A stretch of 64,000 nucleotides of DNA, from contig NC_017167.1 in NCBI RefSeq assembly GCF_000219875.1, positions 600,765 through 664,764 on the forward strand. The letters are read 5' to 3'. Below the pieces are notes generated by a model, which was given only the letters and a program-made list of their open reading frames with translations, made no database searches and had not been told where the DNA came from. Within the stretch, counting starts at the first letter, position 1. Every line of letters starts with the position of its first letter. The position numbers and the translations under genes are program-made. The stretch comes from Alicyclobacillus acidocaldarius subsp. acidocaldarius Tc-4-1 (GTDB taxonomy: Bacteria > Bacillota > Bacilli > Alicyclobacillales > Alicyclobacillaceae). Shown piece after piece: positions 33,962 to 42,682 of this stretch.

Positions 33962-34379
33962 CGAACGTCCCGCCTTTGCAAGGGTTCAGGGATACGTGCG
34001 CGCCATGGAAGCGCAACCACGCGATACGTCCATTGTAACATGGTTTAAATTGCCTACCCACAAGCAATACTAGGTTGCGGGATTTGTGACGCCGCGGCAG
34101 GAGGCCCGGAGCGAAGAGGCCCGCGCCTTATCGTTTCAAGCATGCTTTGCTTATTGAACGTTTTTCAAAATCGTCATATTGTCAAGCGCGCCGCTCCGCG
34201 AAATATGTCGGGCCAAGTGGTATCATCAACTTGGCGATGGAGCGCGCCGCAATGGCCCGCAGACTGCGATGCGTGCAATCGTTCCGGTCGGATGGTTTCG
34301 TTGTCGATCGTCGTCTGCAAACGGGGGGGCGCCGCGGAAGTTTCGCAACAGATAGGACAGAAGGGAGACGAAAGCGACG
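33962..34379. other. Intergenic region upstream of qox operon
   Basis: 418 bases without a convincing gene. It holds a direct repeat GAGGCCCG (34101-34108, 34116-34123), the promoter at 34154-34182, and a long untranslated leader before qoxA. Short open frames here have no ribosome sites. Confidence 0.6.
34154..34182 (+). promoter_or_regulatory. Sigma-A promoter of qox operon
   Basis: TTGAAC (34154-34159), 17-base spacer, TATTGT (34177-34182). The predicted leader of about 190 bases before the qoxA start is long. Confidence 0.6.
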
Positions 34380-35219
34380 ATGAAGCCAAAAGGGCGTCGA
34401 GTGGGAGGACTGATTGGGCTCATTGGTTTTACGGTACTCGCACTCACGGGATGCGACAGCCCGAAGTATTGGCCGGTTCTGAGCCCGCAGGGGCCAGTGG
34501 CTCGGAGCGAGTATTATCTCATTATCTATTCGTTCATCTTGATGCTGCTTGTCGTCTTGGCCGTGTTCATCCTGTTTTTCTGGGTGATCATCAAGTACCG
34601 GGCGCGGCCTGACAACGCGGATTACGTGCCGCCGGAGATTGAGGGCAACGCCAAGCTCGAGACCCTGTGGACCGTGATTCCGATTCTGGTCGTGATTGCC
34701 CTTGCCATTCCGACGGTCGCCGTGACGTACAAGCTGGTCTACCCGCCGAAGGTCGAGGCGGCGACGGCCAAGGTCGTGGGCAAGTCCATCACAATCGACG
34801 TCATTTCGGAGCAGTGGAAATGGGTGTTCAAGTACCCGGCTCAGAACATCGAGACGGTCAACTATGTGGACATCCCGGCGGGCGTCCCTGTCAATTTCCA
34901 GCTCACCTCGAGCGGGCCGATGAACACGTTCTGGGTGCCTGCGCTCGGCGGCATGGAATTTACGATGCCGAATATGGATCTGAGGCTGTGGCTGGAAGCC
35001 GACCACCCAGGCAGCTATCTCGGGCGCGGCGCTCAGTACAATGGACGGGGATTTGCACACATGACGTTCACGGTCAACGCGCTCTCGCCGACGGACTTTG
35101 AAAGCTGGGTCAAGAGCGTTCAGCAGACCGCACCCAAATTGACGCAGCAGGCCGAAGCGCAGATCAACCAACCCGGTCTCGTCGGCAAGCTGACCTTCTC
35201 GTCGACGACGCCAGAGTAA
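34380..35219 (+). CDS. qoxA: Quinol oxidase subunit II
   Basis: 279 residues. The signal peptide ends in V-L-A-L-T-G-C, a lipobox, so the mature N-terminal Cys is probably lipidated. Two membrane helices follow (about 45-68 and 95-117), then an extracytoplasmic cupredoxin domain. The domain contains S-E-Q-W-K-W-V-F-K-Y-P but lacks the Cys-x-x-x-Cys and His ligands of the CuA centre. The enzyme should therefore take electrons from menaquinol and not cytochrome c. First gene of qoxABCD-ctaA. Confidence 0.93.
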   Translation: MKPKGRRVGGLIGLIGFTVLALTGCDSPKYWPVLSPQGPVARSEYYLIIYSFILMLLVVLAVFILFFWVIIKYRARPDNADYVPPEIEGNAKLETLWTVIPILVVIALAIPTVAVTYKLVYPPKVEAATAKVVGKSITIDVISEQWKWVFKYPAQNIETVNYVDIPAGVPVNFQLTSSGPMNTFWVPALGGMEFTMPNMDLRLWLEADHPGSYLGRGAQYNGRGFAHMTFTVNALSPTDFESWVKSVQQTAPKLTQQAEAQINQPGLVGKLTFSSTTPE

Positions 35220-35263
35220 GCTTGTTCGCAGACGCGAATTCAGGGATGAAAGGGGAAGCGAGC

Positions 35264-37228
35264 ATGCACGGAGTGGTCAATTGGGCCGTACATTTCTTCA
35301 TGCTCGACGAAGGTCCGCTCATTTGGCTGTCCGACTTCTTGATCATTTGTGCGTCGCTCGGCATCGTGGTGGTCCTCACCAAGTTCCGCTTGTGGAAGTG
35401 GCTCTGGGACGAGTGGCTGACGACGGTCGATCACAAGAAGATCGGCATCATGTACATGATCGCGGCCATCCTGATGCTGTTCCGCGGAGGTACCGACGGC
35501 CTCCTGATGCGCGCACAGCTCGCGTGGCCGAACATGCACTTCCTGAGTGCGGATCACTATGATCAGATTTTCACCACGCACGGCACCATCATGATCCTGT
35601 TCATGGCGATGCCGGCCATCATCGGTTTCTTCAACGTGGCGGTGCCGCTCCAGATTGGTTGCCGCGACGTCGCGTTCCCGTACCTAAACGCCATTTCGTT
35701 CTGGCTGTTCTTCTTCGCAGCGCTGTTGTTCAACCTGTCCTTCGTCGTCGGCGGTTCGCCGGATGGCGGTTGGACCAGCTATCCGCCTTACGTTGAGAAC
35801 CAGTTCGATCCAGGTCCCGGCGAGAACTATTACCTCGTCGCGCTGTCCATCACCGGTATCGGTACCATCGCGACCGGTATCAACTTCCTTGTGACCATCC
35901 TGCGGATGCGCGCGCCGGGCATGACATTCATGCGCATGCCGATGTTCACCTGGTCCGTCTTCGTGACGTCTGTGATCATCCTGTTTGCGTTCCCGGTGCT
36001 CGCCGTGGCGCTGGCGCTGTTGCTGATCGATCGCGACTTCGGATCGCACTTCTTCACCGTGAATGGCGGCGGCGCGCCGATGCAGTACGTGAACCTGTTC
36101 TGGTTCTGGGGTCACCCGGAGGTGTACATCGTCATCTTGCCCATCTTCGGGCTCATGTCCGAGGTCATCAGCACCTTTTCGCACAAGCGGATTTTCGGGT
36201 ATTCCGCCATGGTGGTGTCCATGGTGGCCATCGCCATCCTGAGCTTCGTGACCTGGGTGCACCACTTCTTCACGATGGGCGCCGGTCCGGGCGTCAACTC
36301 GTTCTTCGGCGTGTCGACGATGGCCATCGCTATTCCGACGGGCGTCAAGGTGTTCAACTGGATTTTCACCATGCACAAAGGGCGGCTGGAGTTTAAGACC
36401 GCGATGCTGTGGAGCCTGGGTGTCATTCCCAACTTCCTCATCGGCGGCCTGACGGGTGTCATGCTGGCCGTGCCGCCTGCAGACTATCAGTATCACAACT
36501 CGTACTTCCTGATTGCCCACTTCCACTACACGCTCATCGGCGGTACGGTGTTCGGCGTGTTCTCGGGCCTGTACTACTGGTGGCCGAAGATGTTTGGTGT
36601 GTTGCTCAACGAGAAGTTGGGACGTTGGCATTTCTGGACGTTCATGATTGGGTTCAACATCTGCTTCTTCCCGCAGTTCTTCCTCGGCTTCATGGGGATG
36701 ACGCGGCGGATGTACACGTATCCGGCTGGCTATGGCTGGGGTGTCGTGAACCTGATCTCGACCATCGGCGCCTTCCTGATGGGCGTGGCGTTCATCATCT
36801 TCGTCTACAACATCCTGTGGAGCGCGCGCTATGGCGAGCGCGATACGACGGGCGATCCGTGGGATGGCCGCACGCTCGAGTGGGCGACCACTTCGCCTGC
36901 GCCGCACTATAACTTCGCCATCATTCCGACGGTCAAGGGCCGCGACGCTTGGTGGCTGATGAAGCAAAACGGCGAGTCCATCAACGGGCCGAAGGGCGTG
37001 CCGTTCCGGCCGATTCACATGCCGAACAACTCGGGCCGTCCGTTCATCATGAGCGCCCTGTTCTTCATCATGGGCGCGGGGTTTGTGTTCCAGTGGTGGA
37101 TCTTGGCCATCGTTGGGTTTGTGGGCGTGCTCATCTGCATGGCGCAGCGCTCGTTCGAGTATGACGACTCGCACTACATCCCGGTCGAGGAGATCGAAAA
37201 GACCGAGGCCGCGGCGGGGAGGTTGTAA
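35264..37228 (+). CDS. qoxB: Quinol oxidase subunit I
   Basis: 654 residues from ATG 35264, with AAAGGGG 8 bases upstream. It is the catalytic heme-copper subunit, with more than 12 membrane helices. Visible ligands are the low-spin heme His in F-T-T-H-G-T, CuB His and the cross-linked Tyr in W-G-H-P-E-V-Y, the CuB His pair in W-V-H-H-F-F, and the heme His pair in I-A-H-F-H-Y. This is the A-family pattern with H-P-E-V-Y. It reduces oxygen to water with proton pumping. Confidence 0.95.
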   Translation: MHGVVNWAVHFFMLDEGPLIWLSDFLIICASLGIVVVLTKFRLWKWLWDEWLTTVDHKKIGIMYMIAAILMLFRGGTDGLLMRAQLAWPNMHFLSADHYDQIFTTHGTIMILFMAMPAIIGFFNVAVPLQIGCRDVAFPYLNAISFWLFFFAALLFNLSFVVGGSPDGGWTSYPPYVENQFDPGPGENYYLVALSITGIGTIATGINFLVTILRMRAPGMTFMRMPMFTWSVFVTSVIILFAFPVLAVALALLLIDRDFGSHFFTVNGGGAPMQYVNLFWFWGHPEVYIVILPIFGLMSEVISTFSHKRIFGYSAMVVSMVAIAILSFVTWVHHFFTMGAGPGVNSFFGVSTMAIAIPTGVKVFNWIFTMHKGRLEFKTAMLWSLGVIPNFLIGGLTGVMLAVPPADYQYHNSYFLIAHFHYTLIGGTVFGVFSGLYYWWPKMFGVLLNEKLGRWHFWTFMIGFNICFFPQFFLGFMGMTRRMYTYPAGYGWGVVNLISTIGAFLMGVAFIIFVYNILWSARYGERDTTGDPWDGRTLEWATTSPAPHYNFAIIPTVKGRDAWWLMKQNGESINGPKGVPFRPIHMPNNSGRPFIMSALFFIMGAGFVFQWWILAIVGFVGVLICMAQRSFEYDDSHYIPVEEIEKTEAAAGRL

Positions 37229-37231
37229 GGC

Positions 37232-37867
37232 ATGTCGAATGCGAACACGGCGGTTCACGGGGATCACCACCCCGTGAACCCCAACGTTCCGCTCGAGTAT
37301 CACGAGGAAGAAAACAGCCTGCGCATCACCGGCTTTTGGCTCTTCCTTGGCCAGGACATGATCCTGTTCTCGAGCCTGTTTGCGACGTACATCGTGATGC
37401 ATGGCCGCGTCGCAGGCGGGCCCACTTCTCAGCAACTGTTTGACGTCACAGGATTCACGATTGAAACGATTGCCCTGTTGTTCTCGTCGTTCACCTGCGG
37501 TCTTGCCACCTATGAAATGCGGCGAGGTCATCGCAATGCCGTCATTGGCTGGATTCTCGTGACGATGGCGCTTGGCCTTGTGTTCCTCGGCTTCGAGGTG
37601 ACCGAGTTCATTCACGACGTCGGGATTGGGGCCACCCTTCAGCGAAGCGGATTTCTGTCCGCGTTCTATATCCTGGTGGGTACGCACGGAAGTCACGTGA
37701 CCGTCGGTCTGCTCTGGGTGACATTGCTCATCTTTCAACTGTTGCGCCGCGGCATCACGCCGGTCACCGCGCGCAAGGTGTTCTTGTGGAGCATTTACTG
37801 GCACTTCCTCGACGCCGTCTGGATTTTCATCTTTACGGTCGTATACCTCACCGGGAAGGTGATCTGA
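37232..37867 (+). CDS. qoxC: Quinol oxidase subunit III
   Basis: 211 residues with a His/Pro-rich cytosolic start and five membrane helices, as in quinol-oxidase subunit III. F-E-V-T-E-F near the middle carries the conserved Glu, and V-G-T-H-G-S-H-V-T-V-G-L is the family signature. ATG 37232 is 3 bases after qoxB. Confidence 0.93.
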   Translation: MSNANTAVHGDHHPVNPNVPLEYHEEENSLRITGFWLFLGQDMILFSSLFATYIVMHGRVAGGPTSQQLFDVTGFTIETIALLFSSFTCGLATYEMRRGHRNAVIGWILVTMALGLVFLGFEVTEFIHDVGIGATLQRSGFLSAFYILVGTHGSHVTVGLLWVTLLIFQLLRRGITPVTARKVFLWSIYWHFLDAVWIFIFTVVYLTGKVI

Positions 37868-37868
37868 C

Positions 37869-38189
37869 GTGGAAGCCAAGGAGCACAAGTTCCACCGCGA
37901 GGAGGGCTTCCCCTGGAAGCACATCCTCGGCCTGTTTTTGTCCCTGTTGTTAACGGCCATTGCGTTCTGGCTAGCGCTTGCGACGCATCAGCCGCCGGCG
38001 CTCGTCATCACCATCATCGTCATCCTCGGTGTGGGGCAGCTCTTGGTCCAGCTGTACATGTTCATGCACTTCACGGAGAGCGACGATCGCGCCTGGCAGG
38101 TTCCGGCCATCTACTTTGGGCTGTTCATCGTGTTCTGCGTCGTCGGAGGATCCATCTGGATTATGACCTTCAAATCGATCGTGGCGTGA
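37869..38189 (+). CDS. qoxD: Quinol oxidase subunit IV
   Basis: 106 residues, three membrane helices, GTG start one base after the qoxC stop. The final hairpin contains Q-L-Y-M-F-M-H-F, the cytochrome o/aa3 subunit IV (CyoD-type) signature. It stabilises the CuB site during assembly in known systems. Confidence 0.92.
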   Translation: MEAKEHKFHREEGFPWKHILGLFLSLLLTAIAFWLALATHQPPALVITIIVILGVGQLLVQLYMFMHFTESDDRAWQVPAIYFGLFIVFCVVGGSIWIMTFKSIVA

Positions 38190-38219
38190 TGGTCGGAGGG
38201 CCCGCGAGGGGGTGAGAAG

Positions 38220-39227
38220 ATGATCAGGAGCCGCGGCTTCGGGGTGTTTGTGTTCGTCATCGCCATCCTTTCGGCGGTGCAGAACTTCATCGTGAACGGC
38301 ATCGGCTTCCTTGACGCGTACACGGGCTCGGCGTTCGGATGTGGGCACGAGTGGTTCCTGTGCAACGGTCAGGTTCTACCGAGCCTTCAGGCCCTCGAGA
38401 AGTCGCTCAGCATGTTCATTGAATTCATGCACCGCGTGGGCGTTCCCATCCTCACAATTCTGCTGCTCGTCTCCGCGGTGAGCGCCTTGTTGAGGTATCG
38501 GGGATGGCGTGAGATTCAACTGTTTGTCGCCCTGAGCATCTTCTTCGTCCTCCTTGAGGCGGTCCTCGGCGGGCTCGCGGTGGTGTACAACGAGCCCGCT
38601 TCGGTCATCGCGACGCATTTCGGCGTGTCGCTCTTGGCCTTTGCCTGTACCGTGCTCCTGGCCATCTATGTGCGCCGGGCCGAGCGCGTATACGGAGAGT
38701 ACCTCGCGACGGGCGTCAAGCTTCCGCTGCGCGACGAGGCCCCGAGCGTCGGCTTTCGCTGGTTTGCGTGGCTTGGCGTTCCGATTCTCTACCTCGATAT
38801 GTACATCGGGGCGTACATCTCGTCGAGCGGCGCGGGCGATGCGTTTCGGGGGCTTCCGTTTCCGACCGAGTCGGGGATTTACAATTTCCATGACGCGCTG
38901 CTCCTCGATTGGGTCCATCGCTCCTTCGCGCTGTTTTTGGTGCTCTGGATGTTGACGCTTGTGGCGTGGACGAACCGGTTGAAGGCTGAGCGCCCGGACT
39001 TGTTCCGCGGCGCGGTGTTTGCCCTGGTGTTTGTCGTGCTTCAGGCGTTGTCTGGCGTATATTTGATTGCTTCGCACGTGAGCATCCAGGCGTTCATGTT
39101 GCACGTGTCCATTGTGTCCGGTCTGTTTGTGTCGCTCCTTTATGTGGCGTTTCAGTCCGTCCCTCCGTTTGTTCCGGCCGCGAGCCGAAACGCGGTGGAT
39201 GTGGGACGGGAGCGAACGGCGCATTGA
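38220..39227 (+). CDS. ctaA: Heme A synthase (CtaA/COX15 family)
   Basis: 335 residues with eight membrane helices in two similar halves. The first extracytoplasmic loop has the cysteine pair G-C-G-H-E-W-F-L-C-N-G; the heme-ligand histidines are in F-M-H-R, T-H-F, W-V-H-R and S-H-V-S. CtaA converts heme O to heme A, which the linked aa3-type oxidase needs. ATG 38220 follows GAGGGGGTG. The heme O synthase gene (ctaB) is not in the window. A strong terminator ends the operon. Confidence 0.9.
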   Translation: MIRSRGFGVFVFVIAILSAVQNFIVNGIGFLDAYTGSAFGCGHEWFLCNGQVLPSLQALEKSLSMFIEFMHRVGVPILTILLLVSAVSALLRYRGWREIQLFVALSIFFVLLEAVLGGLAVVYNEPASVIATHFGVSLLAFACTVLLAIYVRRAERVYGEYLATGVKLPLRDEAPSVGFRWFAWLGVPILYLDMYIGAYISSSGAGDAFRGLPFPTESGIYNFHDALLLDWVHRSFALFLVLWMLTLVAWTNRLKAERPDLFRGAVFALVFVVLQALSGVYLIASHVSIQAFMLHVSIVSGLFVSLLYVAFQSVPPFVPAASRNAVDVGRERTAH

Positions 39228-39240
39228 GTTGTGTTTTCGA

Positions 39241-39280
39241 GAGCCTGCTGGTCGCCGCTTGGCGCCGGCAGGCTCTTTTT
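39241..39280 (+). terminator. Terminator of qox-ctaA operon
   Basis: GAGCCTGC / GCAGGCTC outer stem, with further inner GGxCGCC/GGCGxC pairing and TTTTT at 39276-39280. Confidence 0.9.
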
Positions 39281-39402
39281 GACTTGTTGTTGGTCAAATG
39301 CGGCACTAGCCAAACGTGCAATCCAACCTCTAAACTAGGGGATTAGAGCGCGCATGACGCGCGGTGAGTGGATAGGAAAAGGTCTGGAGGTGGCTCGGTC
39401 GC

Positions 39403-40773
39403 ATGGCATTTCGTCTTATCCGCCTCGGATGCGCCGCGCTTGCTGCGGCCGCGTCGTTGGCCGTGTACAGTCCCGCGGTGCGGGCAGAACGCTCGACGTC
39501 GCCTCCGGTTTCGACCGAGTCGCTCATTCCTCGCGAAGACGTGTTGAACGTTCAGCTCGGTCCCGTTCCCTACGTCGTCGGAGAAGACGCCTCCGCATGG
39601 CCTTCCATTGTGTCGCAGGCGGCTGTGGTGATGGACATGGACACGGGCGTTGTAGTCTACGCCAAGCACCCCACAGCACTTCACTACCCCGCCAGCATTA
39701 CGAAGATCATGACGGCGCTCCTCGCCCTGCGGCTCGGGCACCTGACCGATGTGTTGACGGCCTCCACCGATGCGGTCCGCCAACCCCCGGACAAGCTGTA
39801 CATGCGCGCCGGCGAGAAGGAGACACTGAAAGATTTGCTGTACGGCCTGCTGATCGATTCCGCCAACGATGCCGCGGTCGAGATCGCCGAGCGATACGGC
39901 GGCAGCGTGGCCCACTTCGCGGACATGATGAACGCGGAAGCGCGAGCTCTAGGCGCCACCCATACGCATTTCGTGAACCCCAGCGGGCTGCCGGACCCTC
40001 GCCACGTCACCACCGCGTACGACATGGCGTTAATCGCCCGCGCGGCGATGCAGATCCCAGAGTTTCGCACGATTGTCGATACGCGATCCTACCCGTGGAA
40101 GGGAACCGCGTGGCAGGCGACGCTCACCAACTTGAATCGCATGCTGTTCACGTATCCGGGCGCCATTGGCGTCAAAACGGGATTTACGAGCGTGGCGCAT
40201 GAAACCCTTGTCGTGGCCGCCAAGCGAGGCGGTACGACATTTCTCGCAGTGCTGATGGACTGTCCCACGGACGCGCAAATCCGCCAGGATGCCACGGACT
40301 TGCTCAATTTCGCGTTTGCGCACTATCAGACGCAGCGCATTCTACCCGCCGGATACCGAGCGGGCTTTGTCTCGGCGCGCGATGGGAAGGATCCCGTCAT
40401 CACGCCAGAGCCGGTCCTCGCGACGGTGCCCCTCGGTCACCCTCTCGATGTGGAGAACGTGTTGCACGAGCAGGCGCCGCTCCATGCAGCGCCGAAGGGA
40501 ACGGTGGCGGGGGAACTCGATCTCGTCGATGTCTCGACGGGCAAAAAGCTCGGCACGGTGCCGCTGGTGCTCGCGGAGCCATACCAACCCGTACCAAAGC
40601 CCATTCCGTGGGTCAAGCTTGCTGCGCGCACTGGCACGGCGGTGGTGCTGATGGCGGCCCTTGTGTCTGGGTGGCGTCGGCGCAGACGGTCGCGCTTGTC
40701 CTCGCGCGCTCGCGTCGTGCGCGTCCAGCCGTGGCAGGAATCCTGGCAGAGCGCGCGGCGGGGCCGCAGGTAG
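39403..40773 (+). CDS. D-alanyl-D-alanine carboxypeptidase (DacF-like PBP)
   Basis: 456 residues. The signal peptide (about residues 1-28) ends A-V-R-A. Active-site motifs are S-I-T-K (98-101), S-A-N (153-155) and K-T-G (258-260), so the S11 peptidase domain is intact. A C-terminal beta domain (about 330-400) and a last helix (about 415-435) with a very Arg-rich cytosolic tail anchor it to the membrane. It trims pentapeptide side chains of peptidoglycan; DacF-type enzymes of Bacilli act in spore cortex or general wall maturation, and which role applies here is not resolved. GGAGG precedes the ATG. Confidence 0.93.
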   Translation: MAFRLIRLGCAALAAAASLAVYSPAVRAERSTSPPVSTESLIPREDVLNVQLGPVPYVVGEDASAWPSIVSQAAVVMDMDTGVVVYAKHPTALHYPASITKIMTALLALRLGHLTDVLTASTDAVRQPPDKLYMRAGEKETLKDLLYGLLIDSANDAAVEIAERYGGSVAHFADMMNAEARALGATHTHFVNPSGLPDPRHVTTAYDMALIARAAMQIPEFRTIVDTRSYPWKGTAWQATLTNLNRMLFTYPGAIGVKTGFTSVAHETLVVAAKRGGTTFLAVLMDCPTDAQIRQDATDLLNFAFAHYQTQRILPAGYRAGFVSARDGKDPVITPEPVLATVPLGHPLDVENVLHEQAPLHAAPKGTVAGELDLVDVSTGKKLGTVPLVLAEPYQPVPKPIPWVKLAARTGTAVVLMAALVSGWRRRRRSRLSSRARVVRVQPWQESWQSARRGRR

Positions 40774-40781
40774 GAGGCTCG

Positions 40782-41417
40782 TCACGCGAGGACGCGCGCG
40801 ATGGCCACGCCGTCAAACATGGGCAAGAGGGTGCTCACGAGGCGCGGATCTTCGAACAATCGGCGATGGAGTTCCCTGAGCGCGACCGGCGTGGGGCTTT
40901 GGGCCGACGGATCGAACACCCGATCTCGACCAAACGCGTTGTCAAAGACGATGAGGCCGCCGGGGGACAAAAGATGGAGCACGAGGTCGAGATATCGCGG
41001 GTAGTTTGGCTTATCGGCGTCGACAAAGGCGAGGTCAAATCGATGCCCATCCGCGCGCAGGCGGGCCAGCGTCTCCGCGGCGTCCCCCAGGGCAATGTCG
41101 ACGCGATCGCCAAGTCTCGCGGCGTCGATGTGGTGCCGGGCGAGATCGGCATGCTCGGCGCGAGACTCGAGCGTGATGAGCCGCGCGCCGGGGCGGAGGC
41201 CGCGCGCGATGCAGATGGCGCTGTAGCCGGCGTATGTGCCAATTTCGAGCGCGGCGCCCGCGCTCATGGCGAGTTGCGTGAGGAACCGGCCGAGCGCTGG
41301 CGAGACGCACATGTCGGGCCACCCGCGCTGCAAGAGCGCGTGCCGAATGGCGTCTCGGACGGGATCGGGCGGCAGGATGGCTTCGATGTACCGCTCGCGA
41401 TGGCGAGGTTCGGACAA
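40782..41417 (-). CDS. SAM-dependent O-methyltransferase (class I, CCoAOMT-like)
   Basis: 211 residues from TTG 41417, which has AAGGAGGGAG upstream; the frame runs on to 41651 without a site. Motif I is L-E-I-G-T-Y-A-G-Y-S, followed by L-I-T-L-E-S-R and the metal-site stretch L-A-F-V-D-A-D-K-P-N-Y. L-I-V-F-D-N-A-F comes later. This is the divalent-cation-dependent catechol/caffeoyl-CoA OMT type (methyltransferase_3). The acceptor is unknown. Confidence 0.9.
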   Translation of the reverse strand: MSEPRHRERYIEAILPPDPVRDAIRHALLQRGWPDMCVSPALGRFLTQLAMSAGAALEIGTYAGYSAICIARGLRPGARLITLESRAEHADLARHHIDAARLGDRVDIALGDAAETLARLRADGHRFDLAFVDADKPNYPRYLDLVLHLLSPGGLIVFDNAFGRDRVFDPSAQSPTPVALRELHRRLFEDPRLVSTLLPMFDGVAIARVLA

Positions 41418-41513
41418 GGTGACTCCCTCCTTCGCATACGATGCGAGTGTATCCGCTTTGGATGCCGCTGTCACGCCTGTGCGAACGCGCACCGTCCCTC
41501 GCTCGTCTATCAG

Positions 41514-41542
41514 TTGGTGCGGATGCGCTTTCGGATTAGAAT
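41514..41542 (+). promoter_or_regulatory. Sigma-A promoter of the phosphodiester glycosidase gene
   Basis: TTGGTG (41514-41519), 17-base spacer, TAGAAT (41537-41542), about 80 bases before the start codon. Confidence 0.6.
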
Positions 41543-41623
41543 GTTGTTGATTGCGCGGTGGGCGCGGCCGAGGCCGCTGCCCAATCACAGGCCTGTCCAG
41601 GCCGAAATGGGTGAAAACGCAGA

Positions 41624-42682
41624 ATGGACGAGCGTCGACCAACGCGCACACGTCGGGAGAAGCAGCCCAAGAGCCCAGGTCCGCGAAAGCCGCGCCGGGG
41701 CCTGCGCGCGCTCCTGTACGTGGCGTTTACCCTGGTGTTTGGTTACGTGTCCACAGTGCTGTGGATCTTCGAAGGGCCGTTTACGAATTTGAAGAAGTAC
41801 ATCATCGAGAGCGTGGATCAGACCCGCCATGCGTACTTGCTGCGGCCCATGTCGCTTTTCTTGGTTTCAGAGGCCACCATCAAAAAGTACGCGCTGCCGG
41901 ACAACCTGAGCGGGCCGACCATTCCCATCCAAGACATCCAGCGGCGCGACTTCAGTCATATCAACGATCCGACCGTGCAGATGATCACGCTGCGCGAGCC
42001 GACGTTCAACGCCTTCATCCTCTTAGTTAAAGATCCGAAGCGCATCCGCGTGGTGGCGACGAAATACTTGCACGTGCGCGGCGAGACCGTCATGCAGATG
42101 GTGCAGGATTCTGGCGCCATCGCGGGGATCAACGCCGGCGGCTTTGTCGACACCAACTGGCAGGGTACCGGCGCGTATCCGCAGGGGATCACCATCACGG
42201 ACGGGAAGCTCGTCTCCATGACGGGATCGCCCAATCAGCCGCAGCCGGTGATTGCCTTCACCAAGGAGGGCCAGATGATTGCGGGGACGTACTCGCTCAA
42301 TCAGCTGCGCTCGCTCGACGTGTGGCAGTGCGTCGGGTTTGGGCCGGTGCTCGTGGAAAACGGCAAGCCGACGGTGTCCGCCGAGAACTACGCGGTGAAT
42401 CCCCGCACGGCCATTGGGCAGACGAAGGACGGCACCGTCATCCTGCTCGTGACGGACGGGCGGTATGCCACGGGGCCGAACGACGTGGGCGCGAGCTTTG
42501 CGGACGTCGCGCGCATCATGCTGCAGTTCCACGCGGATATCGCGGCCAATCTCGACGGCGGATCGTCCGCCACGTTCGTCTACAAGGGGCGCATGTGGAA
42601 CCGGCCCGTCGACATCCTCGGCGCCCGCGCGGTGGCCACGTCCATCGTGGTGATGCCGGAAGGCGGTGGCAAGCGTGGCTAA
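41624..42682 (+). CDS. Phosphodiester glycosidase (NAGPA domain) membrane protein
   Basis: 352 residues. A basic Arg/Pro-rich cytosolic start is followed by one helix (about 28-50). An extracytoplasmic NAGPA domain covers about 130-345, with I-A-G-I-N-A-G-G-F, N-P-R-T-A-I-G and the late N-L-D-G-G-S-S-A-T-F motif. In Bacillus YoeB-related and phage homologues this domain removes sugars linked through phosphodiesters, so teichoic-acid or exopolysaccharide processing is plausible. The ribosome site is weak. The next gene overlaps by a few bases, which suggests a partner. Confidence 0.85.
   Translation: MDERRPTRTRREKQPKSPGPRKPRRGLRALLYVAFTLVFGYVSTVLWIFEGPFTNLKKYIIESVDQTRHAYLLRPMSLFLVSEATIKKYALPDNLSGPTIPIQDIQRRDFSHINDPTVQMITLREPTFNAFILLVKDPKRIRVVATKYLHVRGETVMQMVQDSGAIAGINAGGFVDTNWQGTGAYPQGITITDGKLVSMTGSPNQPQPVIAFTKEGQMIAGTYSLNQLRSLDVWQCVGFGPVLVENGKPTVSAENYAVNPRTAIGQTKDGTVILLVTDGRYATGPNDVGASFADVARIMLQFHADIAANLDGGSSATFVYKGRMWNRPVDILGARAVATSIVVMPEGGGKRG

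Noticed and set aside
34101-34123. GAGGCCCG direct repeat as a CRISPR or regulator array
   Set aside because: Only two 8-base copies 15 bases apart; no array and no cas genes in the window.
35684-37960. 758-codon open frame on the minus strand opposite qoxB/qoxC
   Set aside because: Long antisense frames are expected in G+C-rich coding DNA. Its product is His/Arg/Glu-rich, matches no fold, and lies opposite firmly identified genes.
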